Shown: one piece after another, positions 51,701 to 63,887 of the stretch
How the letters are laid out: every line of letters starts with the position of its first letter
Position numbering within the stretch: position 1 is the stretch's first letter
DNA from: Thamnaconus septentrionalis
Lineage: Eukaryota; Chordata; Actinopteri; Tetraodontiformes; Monacanthidae
Reading direction: 5' to 3'
Assembly: GCA_009823395.1 (NCBI GenBank)
Contig: CM020501.1
Coordinates: forward strand, 20,668,361-20,732,360
Length of the DNA stretch: 64,000 nt
The notes under the pieces: generated by a model
The model's database searches: none
What the model saw: only the letters and a program-made list of their open reading frames with translations
What the model was told of the DNA's origin: nothing
Translations under genes and position numbers: made by a program

Positions 51701-54369
51701 CCAAAGTGTTGCTGTCACTTCCTTGTTTGTTCTCACCTCTTCTTCCACATCAGTTTTTTTCATATTCTAAACTACGTGCACTGCATACCAGGAGGTTTGG
51801 CATGTCACGGTGTGAGTGGTGGGTGAGCATGTGTAACAGCACAGTGAGTGTGGGATGTTTGGTGTGTTACTTTCAAGGTTCCATCCTGCCTCTCATGAGG
51901 AGATGAGGTGAGCTGAATTCCCTGATTGGTTCTGAAGTCTTTATTTTCTTTCTCTGATTGATCTATCAATCAGACACTGGGCCCAAACCTTGACTTGTCC
52001 ACTGCACATTGTGGGACAGACGACAGAGCCACAAATAGGTCATGTGAGGTCAGAACATACAAGAGCACACAGTGAAAATTCTGGTTAGAAATGACTGAAA
52101 AAAGAACGTAGCGGTTCTCCCGACCTGCCTACCCATTGGCCAAATTGATCAGGCTGACCTCCACCCACAGTGGTAGGACATCGATTCTCTTCATGAATTT
52201 GTGCAACTGTGGATCTCCAGCGGAGGATGTTGGTGAGATATGTGGTCCACTTCCACCTTTTGTGCAGGTGGCAGCTCTGGCAGGGTAATGAGACTATAAG
52301 TCGCCTCTGGCTCAACTGTTATATATTTGGCTCCACATTTCTCTCCATAGCAACAAGTTTGGAAGCAACCCCTTTATGTTTGTGCCCAGTAACAGTTAAA
52401 TTCTCAATAAGGTAAAGTAAAAAATGAGCCTTTGACTCACAGAGGGATGCAGAGTAAAGATTTGTCAGGATGACTTGAAGATGTTTTGTGTGTCCAATGT
52501 GACAGGGATCAAATTGCTCTCTTTTTGACTTGCAGATGCTCCAAAGACCGCCACTCTGTCTGCGAGTCCCTCTGCCAAGGTAGATGAGGGTAGCCCGGTG
52601 ACTCTGAACTGTAACAGTGATGCTAATCCAGCTACCTATATTTGGTACAAGGAGAACCAAAACGTTTCAGAGGGAGCACAGAGCAATTATGTCATCAGCC
52701 GCATCACTTTGGAGGATGGTGGGAACTACCACTGCAAGTGTGTGAATCAACATGGAGAAAAAACTTCAGCACGTGTACTTGTGAATGTCCAGTGTGAGTG
52801 AAGAACATCGTTCATATTATGTTCAGTGCCCATGAATTACCCAACCATTAATCCATCCATCTGCCGTTCTCTATTATGACCTGGTACTGCAGGTGAGCAA
52901 TGTTTAGAGTGAGTGCAGTGTACACCCCAATAAAAGTTATTTTTAACCTCTTAGTAAGGTGTAAATTTATAGCTCTTTTCCATATTGACAGCCAGGCTGT
53001 TTGCAACCATTTGTGGCCGTTCCCAGCTGGCCAAATGATAAAATACAGTGTTTTGGCACTTCCGGGTTGGCCTCTCTGACCCGGAGTGCAGAAGGTGCAG
53101 CGTCAGAAGATGGATGGACATTGTCTTTAGGAGGCATGTCACTGTAATGTGTGTCGATGTTCTCTTCCAGATGCTCCGAGGCCTCCAATTGTGTCATTGG
53201 CCTCCTCTGATGCGGTGGTGGAGGGCAGCTCACTGACAATGAACTGTAGCAGTGATGCTAACCCTGAAGCTAACTACACCTGGCACAAGGAGAATGAAGA
53301 CTCACCGCTAGCATCAGGACAGAGCTTGACCATCACAGACTTCAGAGCTGAAGACAGTGGTTATTATTATTGTGTAGCCCGAAACGTGATCGGACTTGTC
53401 AACTCCACTTCACACCTGGTGACTGTGGCAGGTATAGCAAGTTATCCTCACTGGTCTGGTTACATAGAGGTTCATAAATCCTGTTGTTCCTTATGACCAT
53501 CTTCAAAGTATATATTTTTTATTTACAGCAATGATAGATTCTTCTTATGACCATCTTCTTTATTTTAAAGTTTATATACTTGTTGCTGTGTTTTTGCTTC
53601 TTGTTTTTTTAGTCTTTTACAGCAATCCTTCAGGCCATCTCAGAAAAAGTTTCACTAGTAAACACCAATGTTGCTTTGTTCAGACCTCTCAACCTCCACA
53701 CATGTGTAGAGTGGGAGGGCTGGTGGGAAAACGCAACAAAACCACAACATCTAGTGGTGGATGAATTGTGGTATAACCTAATTCTTCTTCTTCTCTTAAA
53801 TTTGTCCTCAGAAGAAAATTGTTTTCAAAACAAGGAGTGGATCAAACCGTCAGCAGCACACAGGTTTGATGTCAAGTTCCTGTTTCATCATTACAACAGT
53901 TTGAGGTGTTGCACAGGAATTCCTCAGGGCTACTACTCCTCCATCTTCAAGTCAAAGTCAACAATGCCGCTTGCTGTTGTGTTGCCTTCAGGTCAAAATG
54001 ATTTCAGTGTGTGACAAGGAGCAGGACGACCTTTGCTACACCAGTGTTACTTTCATCAAGACCCAGGAAGATTCTCTCTACTCCAACATCAGGCCGACTC
54101 AGCCGCAGCTTCCCAGGCAGAACCAGGACCAGGACCAGGAGGAGGATGACAGTGTTGAGTACTCTGTTGTCAGAGTGAAGAGCTCCTCTCCACTGTGAGT
54201 TCATGCTTGTTTCAGTGGACTATACAAAGGTTTTCTGCTACTTTTGAAATTGTTTAATATCGTAAAACATTTTTAATACTTATTATTATCTATTTTTTTC
54301 ATCCTCAGATCAGGGAGAGACGAGGGAGACGAGGATTCATCTGCACTGTACAGCACAGTCAGAAAATAA
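48781..54369 (+). CDS. CD22/SIGLEC-like Ig receptor with ITIM tail, copy A
   Basis: An inhibitory leukocyte-receptor type protein. Signal-peptide exon 48781-48832 (MSLKAACGLVLVLLSVRG). Ig exons: 49820-50164 (V-type), 50250-50453, 50566-50874, 50992-51219, 51397-51663, 52536-52793, 53171-53431, all phase 1. Tail exons: 53812-53863, 53992-54194 and 54309-54369 (TAA). Domain 1 ends DSAEYRCRV, whose Arg aligns with the sialic-acid Arg of siglecs (inference). Later domains have typical C..W..DSGxYYC. The tail has ITIM LCYTSV, SLYSNI, VEYSVV and ITIM-like ALYSTV. The transmembrane exon (VYILVAVFLLLVFLVFYS, from about 53571) lacks the donor seen in copy B. The nearest donor (53657/53658) gives the wrong phase for the ITIM exons, so the full receptor may not be made. 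Domain 3 lacks 21 bases present in copy B. Confidence 0.8.
48836..49030 (+). repeat. repeat fragment with 12-base hairpin
   Basis: CTTCCTCAGAAG (48936-48947) and CTTCTGAGGAAG (48963-48974) are perfect complements. The second arm and following GA(T/C)GGAAG..CC(G/T)GTC block resemble 15264-15295. It lies in intron 1 of the copy A receptor. Confidence 0.4.
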
Positions 54370-54646
54370 CATCACAACAGCTACATGAGTTGGTATATTC
54401 CTGTCTGCACTGTACATCTTTAGTATTTCATTTAGTGTATGTTCAGTTCTAACATCAGTATTGTAATTTGAGTTAGTGTTTTGTCTTTGTACCCGTCTCA
54501 CAAACCCAGTGAGCTAATGAATGCTGACAGACGTCCATATGGAGCATTTAACAGTTTTACTTTTTTTTTTCCAATGTGTTTTTAAATTGAGTTTTCTGTT
54601 TTCTTTTGAAACACCTTTGATGATTTTAGTGCATGTGTATTTTTGA

Positions 54647-54652
54647 AATAAA
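54647..54652 (+). terminator. candidate poly(A) signal of receptor copy A
   Basis: AATAAA 278 bases after TAA 54367-54369, followed by a T-rich stretch. Confidence 0.6.
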
Positions 54653-54736
54653 TGTTCTTTCTTTCTTTTTAAAAAAATGAAATTCAAATAAAGAGAGAAT
54701 AATATTTTTCTCAGTGATTTCATCCGCAGAAGAAAT

Positions 54737-54737
54737 G

Positions 54738-54806
<69 letters not shown>
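54737..54806. repeat. (ATA)n microsatellite
   Basis: A pure trinucleotide array about 85 bases after the candidate poly(A) signal. Confidence 0.95.
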
Positions 54807-55079
54807 CAGTGACTTGTCTTCCAGTTTTATGGCTTGTTGTAAATCTATCAGCTTCAATATTATTTACTGCACCAACTTGCCTGAGATAATTGTTTGAATA
54901 GAACAACGACATAGAATGATAGTGACAGTAAGAGCTGCTGTGAAATTGGATTCAAGAAAACATGTCTGTGTTGTCATGCAGATATATAACAGTAGCAAAG
55001 TAGCCACATTTAAAATGTAAAATCTCTTGAAAAGGTCTCATGGAGAATATTTATCATGAGTTATCCACATGTGGCTCGA

Positions 55080-56290
55080 CTTTTGGTTCAGCACCGCGGA
55101 CAGAGAGGGCGAGATGTTGTTTCTCTTGTTGTCCAGTAGATGGAAGACACGATCCGTTTAACTGCCCCATGGCTCCCTTCAGAGGAAGACAACGATCGGC
55201 AGCTGTTTTGCCTCTTGTCCTCGCAGCGAATTATGGAACCCGTGAAGAACGTGCCAGGCGAGTCATCACCGACAACAAGGAAAACGCCACACTGTTCCTC
55301 GACCACCTTGAAAATATCACAACAGACATCACAGACAAATGCAACCAACCACCTCACTCAGCCTCTCACCACCGACACAGTCAATCGCACTAGAAGACAA
55401 TGGAATACAAAGCACCAGGAGAGGACACACTCGATGCAGTTTTAATAAAAAGACACCAATCCCATATCTTCAACACCTTGGACAAGTGCACTTGTCACAA
55501 TGATCTACAAACCAGGAAGAGACCCTGAAAACATCACCAGTTAGATTCCCGAAAAAACCCTCAGTCACTTTAGAAAACTGTGGGAATGCATGTTGACCTC
55601 ACGCCTCAGGAACCACACTTCGAATCAATGGACCCAACTGTAATCCACCAAACTGGTTTCAGGGAAGGCTGAGCCACCACCATCAACATTCTGTTTATCA
55701 GAAGACTTAAACAGAAATATCAACAAATAAACAAATAACCTCGGCAGTATTCTTTGACATTTAAAAAGTATTTGACAGATATGAACCATTGAATTGGAAG
55801 TCTTTGTTGTCAGTGTGCAACTCCTTGGGTACAAAATAAAAATAAATAATAAGAAAAAAAGCATATAGTAAAATACAATAATTGGAAATGCATCAGTTTA
55901 ACGTGCAGGACAACTGACTCATATATGGGATAATAGACTTTTGTCTCAAACTTCCACAACCCACCCAGTCCAGAACACTCCTCATCCATCTCAACACCCT
56001 TCACCCCTCAAGCAAGAGTCCCCCCCAAAGTGCAGTCTCCTCCTCTTCCTCCTCTACATCACAAACATCTACCACCCTCCAGTTACCACATTCATATGTT
56101 TTCTGCCACTGGTCCAGCTCCAAAAATCTATGACTTGCAGCATAAAATAACTATAATGGAAAATTGGACAAACCTCTGGACAATCAAACTCAACCCTGCA
56201 AAGACAAAATGCATCCTCCTCACCAACAACACCTGCAACCGAATCTGGATGTGTCGCATCACAACCAGTGAATCCCCCTCAGCAAAGAAG
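55080..56290 (+). mobile_element. degenerate LINE remnant
   Basis: Broken frames give TGFREG near 55650, PPKCSLLLFLLYITNIY near 56020 (a decayed GVPQGSxLSPLLFxLYxN), and NLWTIKLNPAKTKCILLTNN near 56170. This is the order expected of a non-LTR reverse transcriptase. Many stops and frame changes show it is inactive. Confidence 0.5.
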
Positions 56291-56299
56291 CAACCTTAC

Positions 56300-57820
56300 T
56301 CGGAGACTTGATTGCCACCTGCTGGAGAAGAAGAAATAAAGCATGAAATCGAACTCCAGATGTGGAGTTTTTCTTGAATGCTTCAACAATCTTTGTGGTA
56401 AAGAGACAAAGAAAACTACTAATACTACTGAAATATAACTACTAATACTGTCAGAGCAAAAATCCACACTGTGTTTACCTCCAGGAAACACATTACAATG
56501 ATGCTGATGACCACGGCGCCGCTGCACCGGACCATCAAAATTGTTCTTTCTGTTCCTTCTACATAGGAAGTCATTGTCTTCAGTCTCATATTGAAGGACA
56601 ATATATGTGATTTAACAACCTACTACTGTTAATTAAATATTTCATTCACAAAGATCTGATGACAACCTGTGGGTCAGCACACTGGGTGAGTCTTCCACTT
56701 TGGCCCAGTCACTCCTACTTTCCTCAGGCTCCGCCGGATGGATGCTTCCATGAATCCTCTGCAAGATGACCTCCACAGGGAAGAAGACAGTCGACCATCC
56801 AATGTTAATTCAGCCAAATAACATTTCAGTCACAGTTCTATTGAATTACCCTGTTTTGCATCTCTTTTTTCTGGTCACCTCTCTTGACTTCTGCCACCTC
56901 ACTGAAGAGCGCTGAGGAGCAGCATCATTACAAAAGTCAACTTGCATTGTACCAACAAATTAGTGATGATGTGAAGACTGCAGTGGCCTTCAGTTTAACA
57001 CAGGAAACCCACGTCAGTCGGCAGCAGAAACATTTTACACCACTTGCAGCACAGAAGCTGCAAGTGGCCGCCTGTGACCACATCTGCATGTCGACTCTGT
57101 GTTACACAGTAAAGAGTGTGCAGGAGTGAAACTTGCTGGGTTTTCAAAGTTTCCTGTTCATTTTCCTGCTCTCAGTGGCTCAAGCAAATGTTTGCTGCTG
57201 TGTTCAACCAACAAAGACAAGAACAAAACTAAACAAATAACATTACAATTCTGATTAACCTGTCTGAGAGAGTGGTCCATCCCTCTGATTATATATTTCT
57301 GTAAAGATTTCTTTGCTGTTTTGACATTCTTAGTCTTATATTATTGTTTTGATGTGTTTTGTGTGAAAGGTCAGAAGGAGGCTGGACAATAGAAGCTTTT
57401 AGTGTGCCTTGGCCAGTCCCTACTCATTTTGATCCTTGGCCCTACTCCAACATCTAGTTTGTCACTAAAATCACTGATTGATGATGACGTCTCTTTACCC
57501 GCCTAATTCATAGTAATTATTCTTTATCCGCCTAAATCATAGTAATTATTAATTAAAATGATTTTTGTAAAAATTTTTACACTAAGTTTGTGCCAAGTTA
57601 TGTCTCCTTTGAATAAAAAAAATTCAGACACGCTCACTGAAAAATGACTGAAACAACTAAATGTTATCATGCTTTATTCTAGCAAAACAATTTCTTCTTC
57701 ACAGCGTGCGTATCAAAGAGGAAGTAGGCGCGGCTTTTTATTTTTGGTCCTTGTGACACCACGGAAATTGAGAGATCAAACTGGACTCAAGCTTGTGTGA
57801 AGGTGACCTCCAGTTTTTGA
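56300..57820. other. spacer between the two Ig receptor genes
   Basis: No exon was recognised. A short direct duplication of about 30 bases (CCGCCTAA(T/A)TCATAGTAATTATT) occurs at 57499-57553. A short open frame at 56884-57129 has no family resemblance and is not called. Confidence 0.4.
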
Positions 57821-57830
57821 TGGAGACGCC

Positions 57831-58675
57831 ATGAGTCTAAAAACATCGTGTGGATTGGTCGTCATCCTCCTGTCAGTGGAAGGTACGTCTACACCTAGAA
57901 CACAGAGGAATTAGCGTTGTAACCATTCTCTGAACCAACGCGTCCCAGTGCTGGACTGAGACAAAAACATTGTTGTTGGCATTTTTGTCTCATAATTAGC
58001 GGAGCACAACCGACTGGTAATTTATGAATGTGTTCTTTCTATTCATACCCAACATCTGTCTACCATCTTGCTTTGGATGATGATTTTGAAATGCTTGCAT
58101 TTCAGCAGGTTGTGGATGGGAAATAGTTTAGTCTCTCTTCTCTCTTCTCAACTTCTATCTCAATACCCTGGCTTGACTAGATGGTGAGTGAAGGTGAAAT
58201 AATTACAATTTATTAATTGATAGATTAATAGATTGAACATTTAATTTAAATACTACATTAAAAATGTAAAAACTGTGCAACAATCTAAACATAAAAACAC
58301 TATAATATGGGATACTTGGAGCTATTTCATCTTATTTCATTGGGTTCTATTCAGCTGTATCTATTCAGCTCTATTCAGCTTCTTAAAGTCACATTTCTAG
58401 TTTTCTATCTTGGATCGGAAAAGGCCGACAGCAACGAAGATAGTTGAAAGGAAAGGGCTTACTTAAAACCAAAGAAATTACAACAGCATCGTGACCAAAA
58501 CAAAACAAAACAAAACAAAATGTTATTAATAGAAATTCACATTTAATTATTTCTGAAGAAGAAGAAGAAGAAGGAGAAGAAGAAAAAGAAGAAGAAGAAG
58601 AAGAAGAAAAAGAAGAAGAAGATCAATCAATGTGAAGCACTTTGGGTCCTTGAAAAGCGCTATATAAATCCAATC

Positions 58676-58724
<49 letters not shown>

Positions 58725-61700
58725 GTTAATATTATCATTAAGATGAAGAAGAAAAGAAAAAGAAGAAGAAAACGCTTTTATTTATATAGTTATTAAATAA
58801 TTACATTTACGTAACACATAGTTCTACTTTCTTAGGCAGATTCTATTTCAAGCATAATGTATCACAAACATACTTCACTAAAAATCAGAAGTTTAGTGTC
58901 CACTTTTGTCTGCTGTGTGTACTTTCTTAGACTTTTGTATTCCTTTTGAAACCTAGGCCATTGATGAAATGTTTCCACCCTCGTCTATTTGAAGCCACCT
59001 GAGTGCACGTCAGTCCCCTTTTCTTCATTTCTTGCTCTGTGCTCCTTCTCCAGGTGTTTTTGGGCCTCTTTTGCCGACTGGGTTCCCTGTTGGAGCCTCT
59101 TTGGTTATTGCTTCCTTGTTTCTTCTGAGTGTGTTTCCAGTCCAGTTCCATTTCCTCCTCCTCAGCTGGATTTCCATGGTTTCTTGTTTGGTGTGGTCCC
59201 ATAGGTCAAAGTTGTTGATTTTATTTGGCTGGAAGATCCCGAGGGTGTGTTTTAACACAGTGGTTGCTGAAGGTTTGCATTTTGTTGATGATGTCATCGC
59301 TGGTTCTCCTGGTTTCTGATCCATGTAACAATAGGAGCTCAACATTGAAGTTGAGGATCTTCAGCTTGGTTATTGAGTGAGATGTGTTTTGTTTTCCAGA
59401 TAGTATTAAACATGTTGAAAGTTGTTCTTGCTTTTCCTATTCTGGCCTTTATGTCTGCTGCTCTACTCTGCTCTCTTGGGTCCTTCTCTGGACTTTCTAT
59501 GACACTGTGGTGGCCTCTGCAGTGTGCTATGCCATCGTGTGCTGGGGGAGTGGAGTCACGGACAGGGACAGGAGGAAACTGGACAAACTGGTGAGGAGAG
59601 CCAGCTCTGTCCTGGACTGTCCATTGGACTCCATACAGGAGGTGGCGGATGTTGGCCAAGCTGACGTCCATCATGGACAACACCTCCCACGCCCTGCACC
59701 ACACTGTGGAGAGCCTGAGCAGCTCCTTCAGATCAAGGCTGCTGCACCCTCAGTGCAAGAAAGAGCGCTACCGCAGGTCATTCCTGCCTGCAGCCATCAG
59801 GCTGTACAATTGCACTCTGTAAAATCCCATCCACTGGGATACAACAAAAATCTACAGTAACTGTAAATTTCTCTTTTCGATGCAATAGAAACTTATTTAC
59901 AGCAGAGCATGTAGCACATGTAAATTCAAATGTTTATTATGTAAATATCTTGCTTTTTATCTCGCTTCTTATTTTTCTGTATATACTCACAGATATTCTA
60001 TTTTTGTCTATATCTTCAGTTAATATAATTCTTGACCTTTTGCACTGTAGCCTTTTTTGTGGTTGTTGCTGTAATTATGCAAATTTCCCAATCGTGGGAT
60101 AGATAAAGGTCTTCTTCTTCTTCTTCTTCTTCTTCTTTTTCTTCTTCTTCTCTGTGCAGATGCATTGATTTGTTTATATTTTTCAATTGAAATCATCCCT
60201 AATATGTATTTTCTGGAATCCTCTGATATAGTCATGGTCTTGAATTAGTCCTGGTTTTGACTCGGTCGTAGTCTCGATTTGGTCCTAGTCTTGACTTGCT
60301 CTGTTTCAGTCTCAGTTCAGGCGGTCTTGACCACATCGCTACTTCAACACACTCAACCACTTCCTGTCTGAACAGGTTTGTTTCCTGATCTTGTGTTGAA
60401 ACGGACTGTATTTTCTGATTTGCTTTCTGTTGCAGTGATGCGTGCTGGGAATGACTTCAGAGTGACTTACTCCCCGACTTATGCCTGTGCTGTCAAAGGC
60501 TCCAGAGTGTTTTTATTTTGCAGTTATACTTACTCAAGACTACAAGGACTGAATGTGATCTGGGTTGTTGGATCTGGATCTGGTGATTTGAAAGCAGATC
60601 TGCAATACTCAGGTCGAGTAAAATACACTTATAATAAGACTGGATGTCTTCTGGAAATCAGTGACCTGAGACAGAGCGACTCAGCTGAGTACAAGTGCAG
60701 AGTCACAACAAATCTACCAGACATGGAATCGACTGGTTCACGTGGAGTCACTTTATCAGTCACAGGTGACGCTGCCTTTCTCCTGCTTATTGGAAGGATT
60801 CAGCTCATTCTGACGTCTTATTATGACTGACATGATGTTTCTGCTCCTGTTTCACATGTCCAGACCTCCAGGTGAAGAGGTCCTCTTTTTCCAGGACGAC
60901 ACTTGAATGTGCCAGCAGTTGTCGCCCATCTAGATCTGATTCCTACATCTGGTACAGAAATGGAGAGAAAATTCCATCACAAACAACTTCCACCTGGTCA
61001 GCCTACTACTCACAATACAGGAAGGAATACAGTTATTCCTGTGCTGTTGAGGGACAAGAGAAGTTTGTCTCTCCTCCAATGTGTGAGTTTGCAACAGTGA
61101 CAAACACAACACAGTTCACAGGTTTTTTTTCTTTAAAAAAAAAACATAAAAAACAACAACAAACTTTAACACTGACTGTGTGCTGTGTCGAGTCTAGACA
61201 AGGTCAAATTTCCAATCACTGGTTTGTATTCCAGGTATTGATGGTCCTGAAAGCTGCAACAAAGTGACATATGATGTCAGAAACATTTGTGCCACAGAAG
61301 GATCATCAGTCAACATTTCTTGCTCTTACAGCAGTTATTACAGTGTCACATCTAACCTCTGGTTCAGAGGTGGAAAGCAGTGGACTAGTTCTACTGCTGC
61401 TGGTTTTCAGGGTCGTGTTCAGGTCCAAGAAACAGAACAAGGACGCTCCAGACTGAGAATTACTGACCTGAGAAAGAGTGACTCTGCAGAGTACCGCTTT
61501 AAATTCTTAAGCTCTTTTTTTTCATGGGGCAGTGATTTACCTGGAACCACTCTGACTGTCACAGGTACCAATGACAACATTGATCCTTCACTATTGCTCC
61601 CAAATTGGACTTAGTTGTATTTTTCCTTGTCGTCAGCAGTGTGATGCTAATATTTTTCTATCCTCATCTTCAGCTCTGCAGATTGAGGTGATCACAGCAA

Positions 61701-63887
61701 CAACAGGGCAGTCTGGTGTGGAGGTTGAGCTCAAGTGTCACAGCAGTTGCGGTCCAGCAAGTCGTCCCACATTCGTGTGGTTCAAGGATGACAGCAGATT
61801 TGAAGGAGCACAAACATCTTTTTATAAAGGCAGGATTTCCCCGGGAGAGGCTGTTTCTTGTTCTTTGGCAGGACAAGAGAGCCGTCGCTCTCCTCCAGTG
61901 TGTGAGTTTCTAAGAGCGCATTTACACTTGTGTAAGTTTGGGTCAGTTTGGCTCGACCTGACTCGGTACAGGTGAGTTTTCATTACAACTGAGTAACACT
62001 TCTGTGTGGGTGTAGTCGTCATAGCGAGAGCTGCTGAAAGTCCGTTGAGGTTTGTAACGTTCCATGAAACCTTCACTCAATCAGTACCCTCCACTGAGTA
62101 AGCCTGCTTGCCTTGCTCGGAACCCGAGTAGAGCAGGCACTAATATAGTAGTGGTTAGAACCTAATGGAAACTCACATAAACTGACCAGAACCTGGCAGG
62201 TACTAGTGGAAACGTGCCCTCAGGAAACAACACAGACACACACTGATGTTTCTACAAGCCAACAGTTAAAGAAAGAACTTTACTGAAGCCAGATTTTGTT
62301 TCATTTCCTGTCAGTGAACTTTGCTTGACGAGTCAACAAATGTAGAAATTATAAAAAAATAAATGTAGAATTTGGAGAAATAGTCACAGCTCAACAGGTT
62401 GTTGATCAGTTTTTTTGGTCAACAGATGATTAGAAATGCTTCAGTATTTTAACTGTTGAAAAAAAACCAACATTAATCAACCAATCAAACAAAGTTAATA
62501 TCAAATTTCATCTTCATCTCATACATTTATTTGTAAAGCGCTAAATCACAGCCAAAGGCGTCTCAAAGCATTTTACACAATCAAGAGAAACTCCACTAAA
62601 ACCTCCATAGCAGCAAAAGTGTGACAGCAGGCAGGAAAATTTCCCTCATAGGAGGAATCCTGTAATGTGTGTTGATGTTCTCCTCCAGACGCTCCAAGGC
62701 CTCCCTCTGTGTCAGTGGCTCCCTCTGCTGTTCTGCCAGAAGGCAACTCATTGACTCTGACCTGTAGCAGTGATGCTAACCCTGAAGCTAACTACACCTG
62801 GTACAAGGAGAATGAAGACTCACCGCTAGCATCAGGACAGAGCTGGACCATCACAGACCTCAGAGCTGAACACAGTGGTTATTATTACTGTGTAGCCCGG
62901 AATGCCATAGGAGCTGTCAACTCCACTTCACACCTGGTGGCTGTGGCAGGTACAGCAAGTTATCCTCACCTGTCTGTATACATGGAGGTTCATACATCCT
63001 GCTTTACCATCCGAGCCGTCTAGACCTTACTTATGGCAACATCTTCAAATTATTATTCTTTTAATTTACAGCTATCACGATTAACTAATGAAATTCAAAT
63101 TTTTGGAGAAAATTAGTTCACCATCTTCAGCTGGGGATCACAATATTCTTTTTTAACCTCTTTTTTTTTAACCTATTTTCTTTAAACAGGTTTCAACACC
63201 TCAGTCATCATTGGCCCACTTGTTGCTGTTTTTCTGCTTCTTGTTTTTATTGCAGTCTTCTTATTGGTCAGGTGAGCATCTCTGTTATACTCAGTCTACA
63301 CTCAGAAATCCTTCTTACTTTAAAGGAGCCATCTCAGAAAAAGTTTCACTTTTTAATACCAATGTTGCTTTGTTCAGACCTCTCAACCTCCACACATGTA
63401 GAGTGGGAGGGCTGGTGGGGAAGACGCAGCAAAATCACAACATCTAGTGGTGGATGAATTGTGGTATAACCTAATTCTTCTTCTTCTCTTAAATTTGTCC
63501 TCAGAAGAAAATTGTTTTCAAAACAAAGAGTGGATCAAGCCGTCAGCAGCACACAGGTTTGATGTCAAGTTCCTGTTTCATCATTACAACAGTTTGAGGT
63601 GTTGCACAGGAATTCCTCAGGGCTACTACTCCTCCATCTTCAAGTCAAAGTCAACAATGCCGCTTGCTGTTGTGTTGCCTTCAGGTCAAAATGATTTCAG
63701 TGTGTGACAAGGAGCAGGACGACCTTTGCTACACCAGTGTTACTTTCATCAAGACCCAGGAAGATTCTCTCTACTCCAACATCAGGCCGACTCAGCCGCA
63801 GCTTCCCAGGCAGAACCAGGACCAGGACCAGGAGGAGGACGACAGTGTTGAGTACTCTGTTGTCAGAGTGAAGAGCTCCTCTCCACT
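57831..63887 (+). CDS. CD22/SIGLEC-like Ig receptor with ITIM tail, copy B (runs off window)
   Basis: Tandem paralogue of copy A. Exons: 57831-57882 (signal peptide, MSLKTSCGLVVILLSVEG), 60436-60765, 60864-61082, 61235-61564, 61674-61901, 62689-62949 (five Ig domains), 63190-63271 (transmembrane, SVIIGPLVAVFLLLVFIAV), 63505-63556 (basic juxtamembrane, RRKLFSKQR) and 63685-63887 (ITIM LCYTSV, SLYSNI, VEYSVV). Phases agree through 585 codons. The last exon, ALYSTV in copy A, starts just past the window; position 64000 is the A of the expected AG acceptor. It has two fewer Ig domains than copy A, and its fifth looks like a hybrid of copy A's fifth and seventh. Intact TM splicing suggests this is the working membrane form. 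Confidence 0.85.
58632..58740 (+). repeat. retroposon 3' tail and (TTA)n
   Basis: GAAGCACTTTGGGTCCTTG then AAAGCGCTATATAAATCC followed by a TTA array, the usual end of a fish SINE/LINE. Confidence 0.65.
58927..59345 (-). mobile_element. RTE-type LINE 3' end fragment
   Basis: Minus-strand translation contains LGIFQPNKINNFDLWDHTKQ, RRRKWNWTGNTLRRN, then in a second frame PKNTWRRSTEQEMKKRGLT. These match the conserved C-terminal region of RTE-clade LINE proteins. A frameshift separates the parts, so it is inactive. Confidence 0.75.
59480..60112 (+). mobile_element. CR1/L2/Rex-like LINE 3' end fragment
   Basis: Translation gives SAVCYAIVCWGSGVTDRDRR and KLDKLVRRASSVLDCPLDSI, then shifted frames with HPQCKKERYRRSFLPAAIRL-like content. 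It is followed by a 3' UTR ending CCAATCGTGGGATAGATAAA and a CTT array. This is the end of a fish non-LTR element, 5' truncated and frame-broken. Confidence 0.7.
60111..60151. repeat. (CTT)n microsatellite
   Basis: Array directly after the LINE 3' end, consistent with origin from its terminal repeat. Confidence 0.9.
61902..62688 (+). other. intron between Ig domains 4 and 5 of copy B
   Basis: 787 bases with a SINE-like insertion at 62505-62665. No remnant of the two Ig exons present in copy A was noticed. Confidence 0.5.
62505..62665 (+). repeat. SINE-like teleost repeat, second copy
   Basis: CATTTATTTGTAAAGCGCTA, CAAAGGCGTCTCAAAGCATT, AAAGTGTGACAGCAGGCAGG, then TTTCCCTC and GGAGGAATCC. The same ordered blocks occur at 1481-1630. 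It ends about 25 bases before the branch/acceptor region of the next Ig exon. Confidence 0.6.

Larger units (their letters stand above)
57883..60435 (+). other. intron 1 of receptor copy B, transposon-filled
   Basis: This 2.55-kb intron holds (GAA)n at 58556-58622, a retroposon 3' tail with (TTA)n at 58632-58740, an RTE fragment (minus) and a CR1/L2-like fragment (plus). The equivalent intron in copy A is about 1 kb. Confidence 0.7.

Noticed and set aside
56884..57129. 81-residue frame between the Ig receptor genes
   Set aside because: No recognisable motif, no splice context and a length expected by chance.
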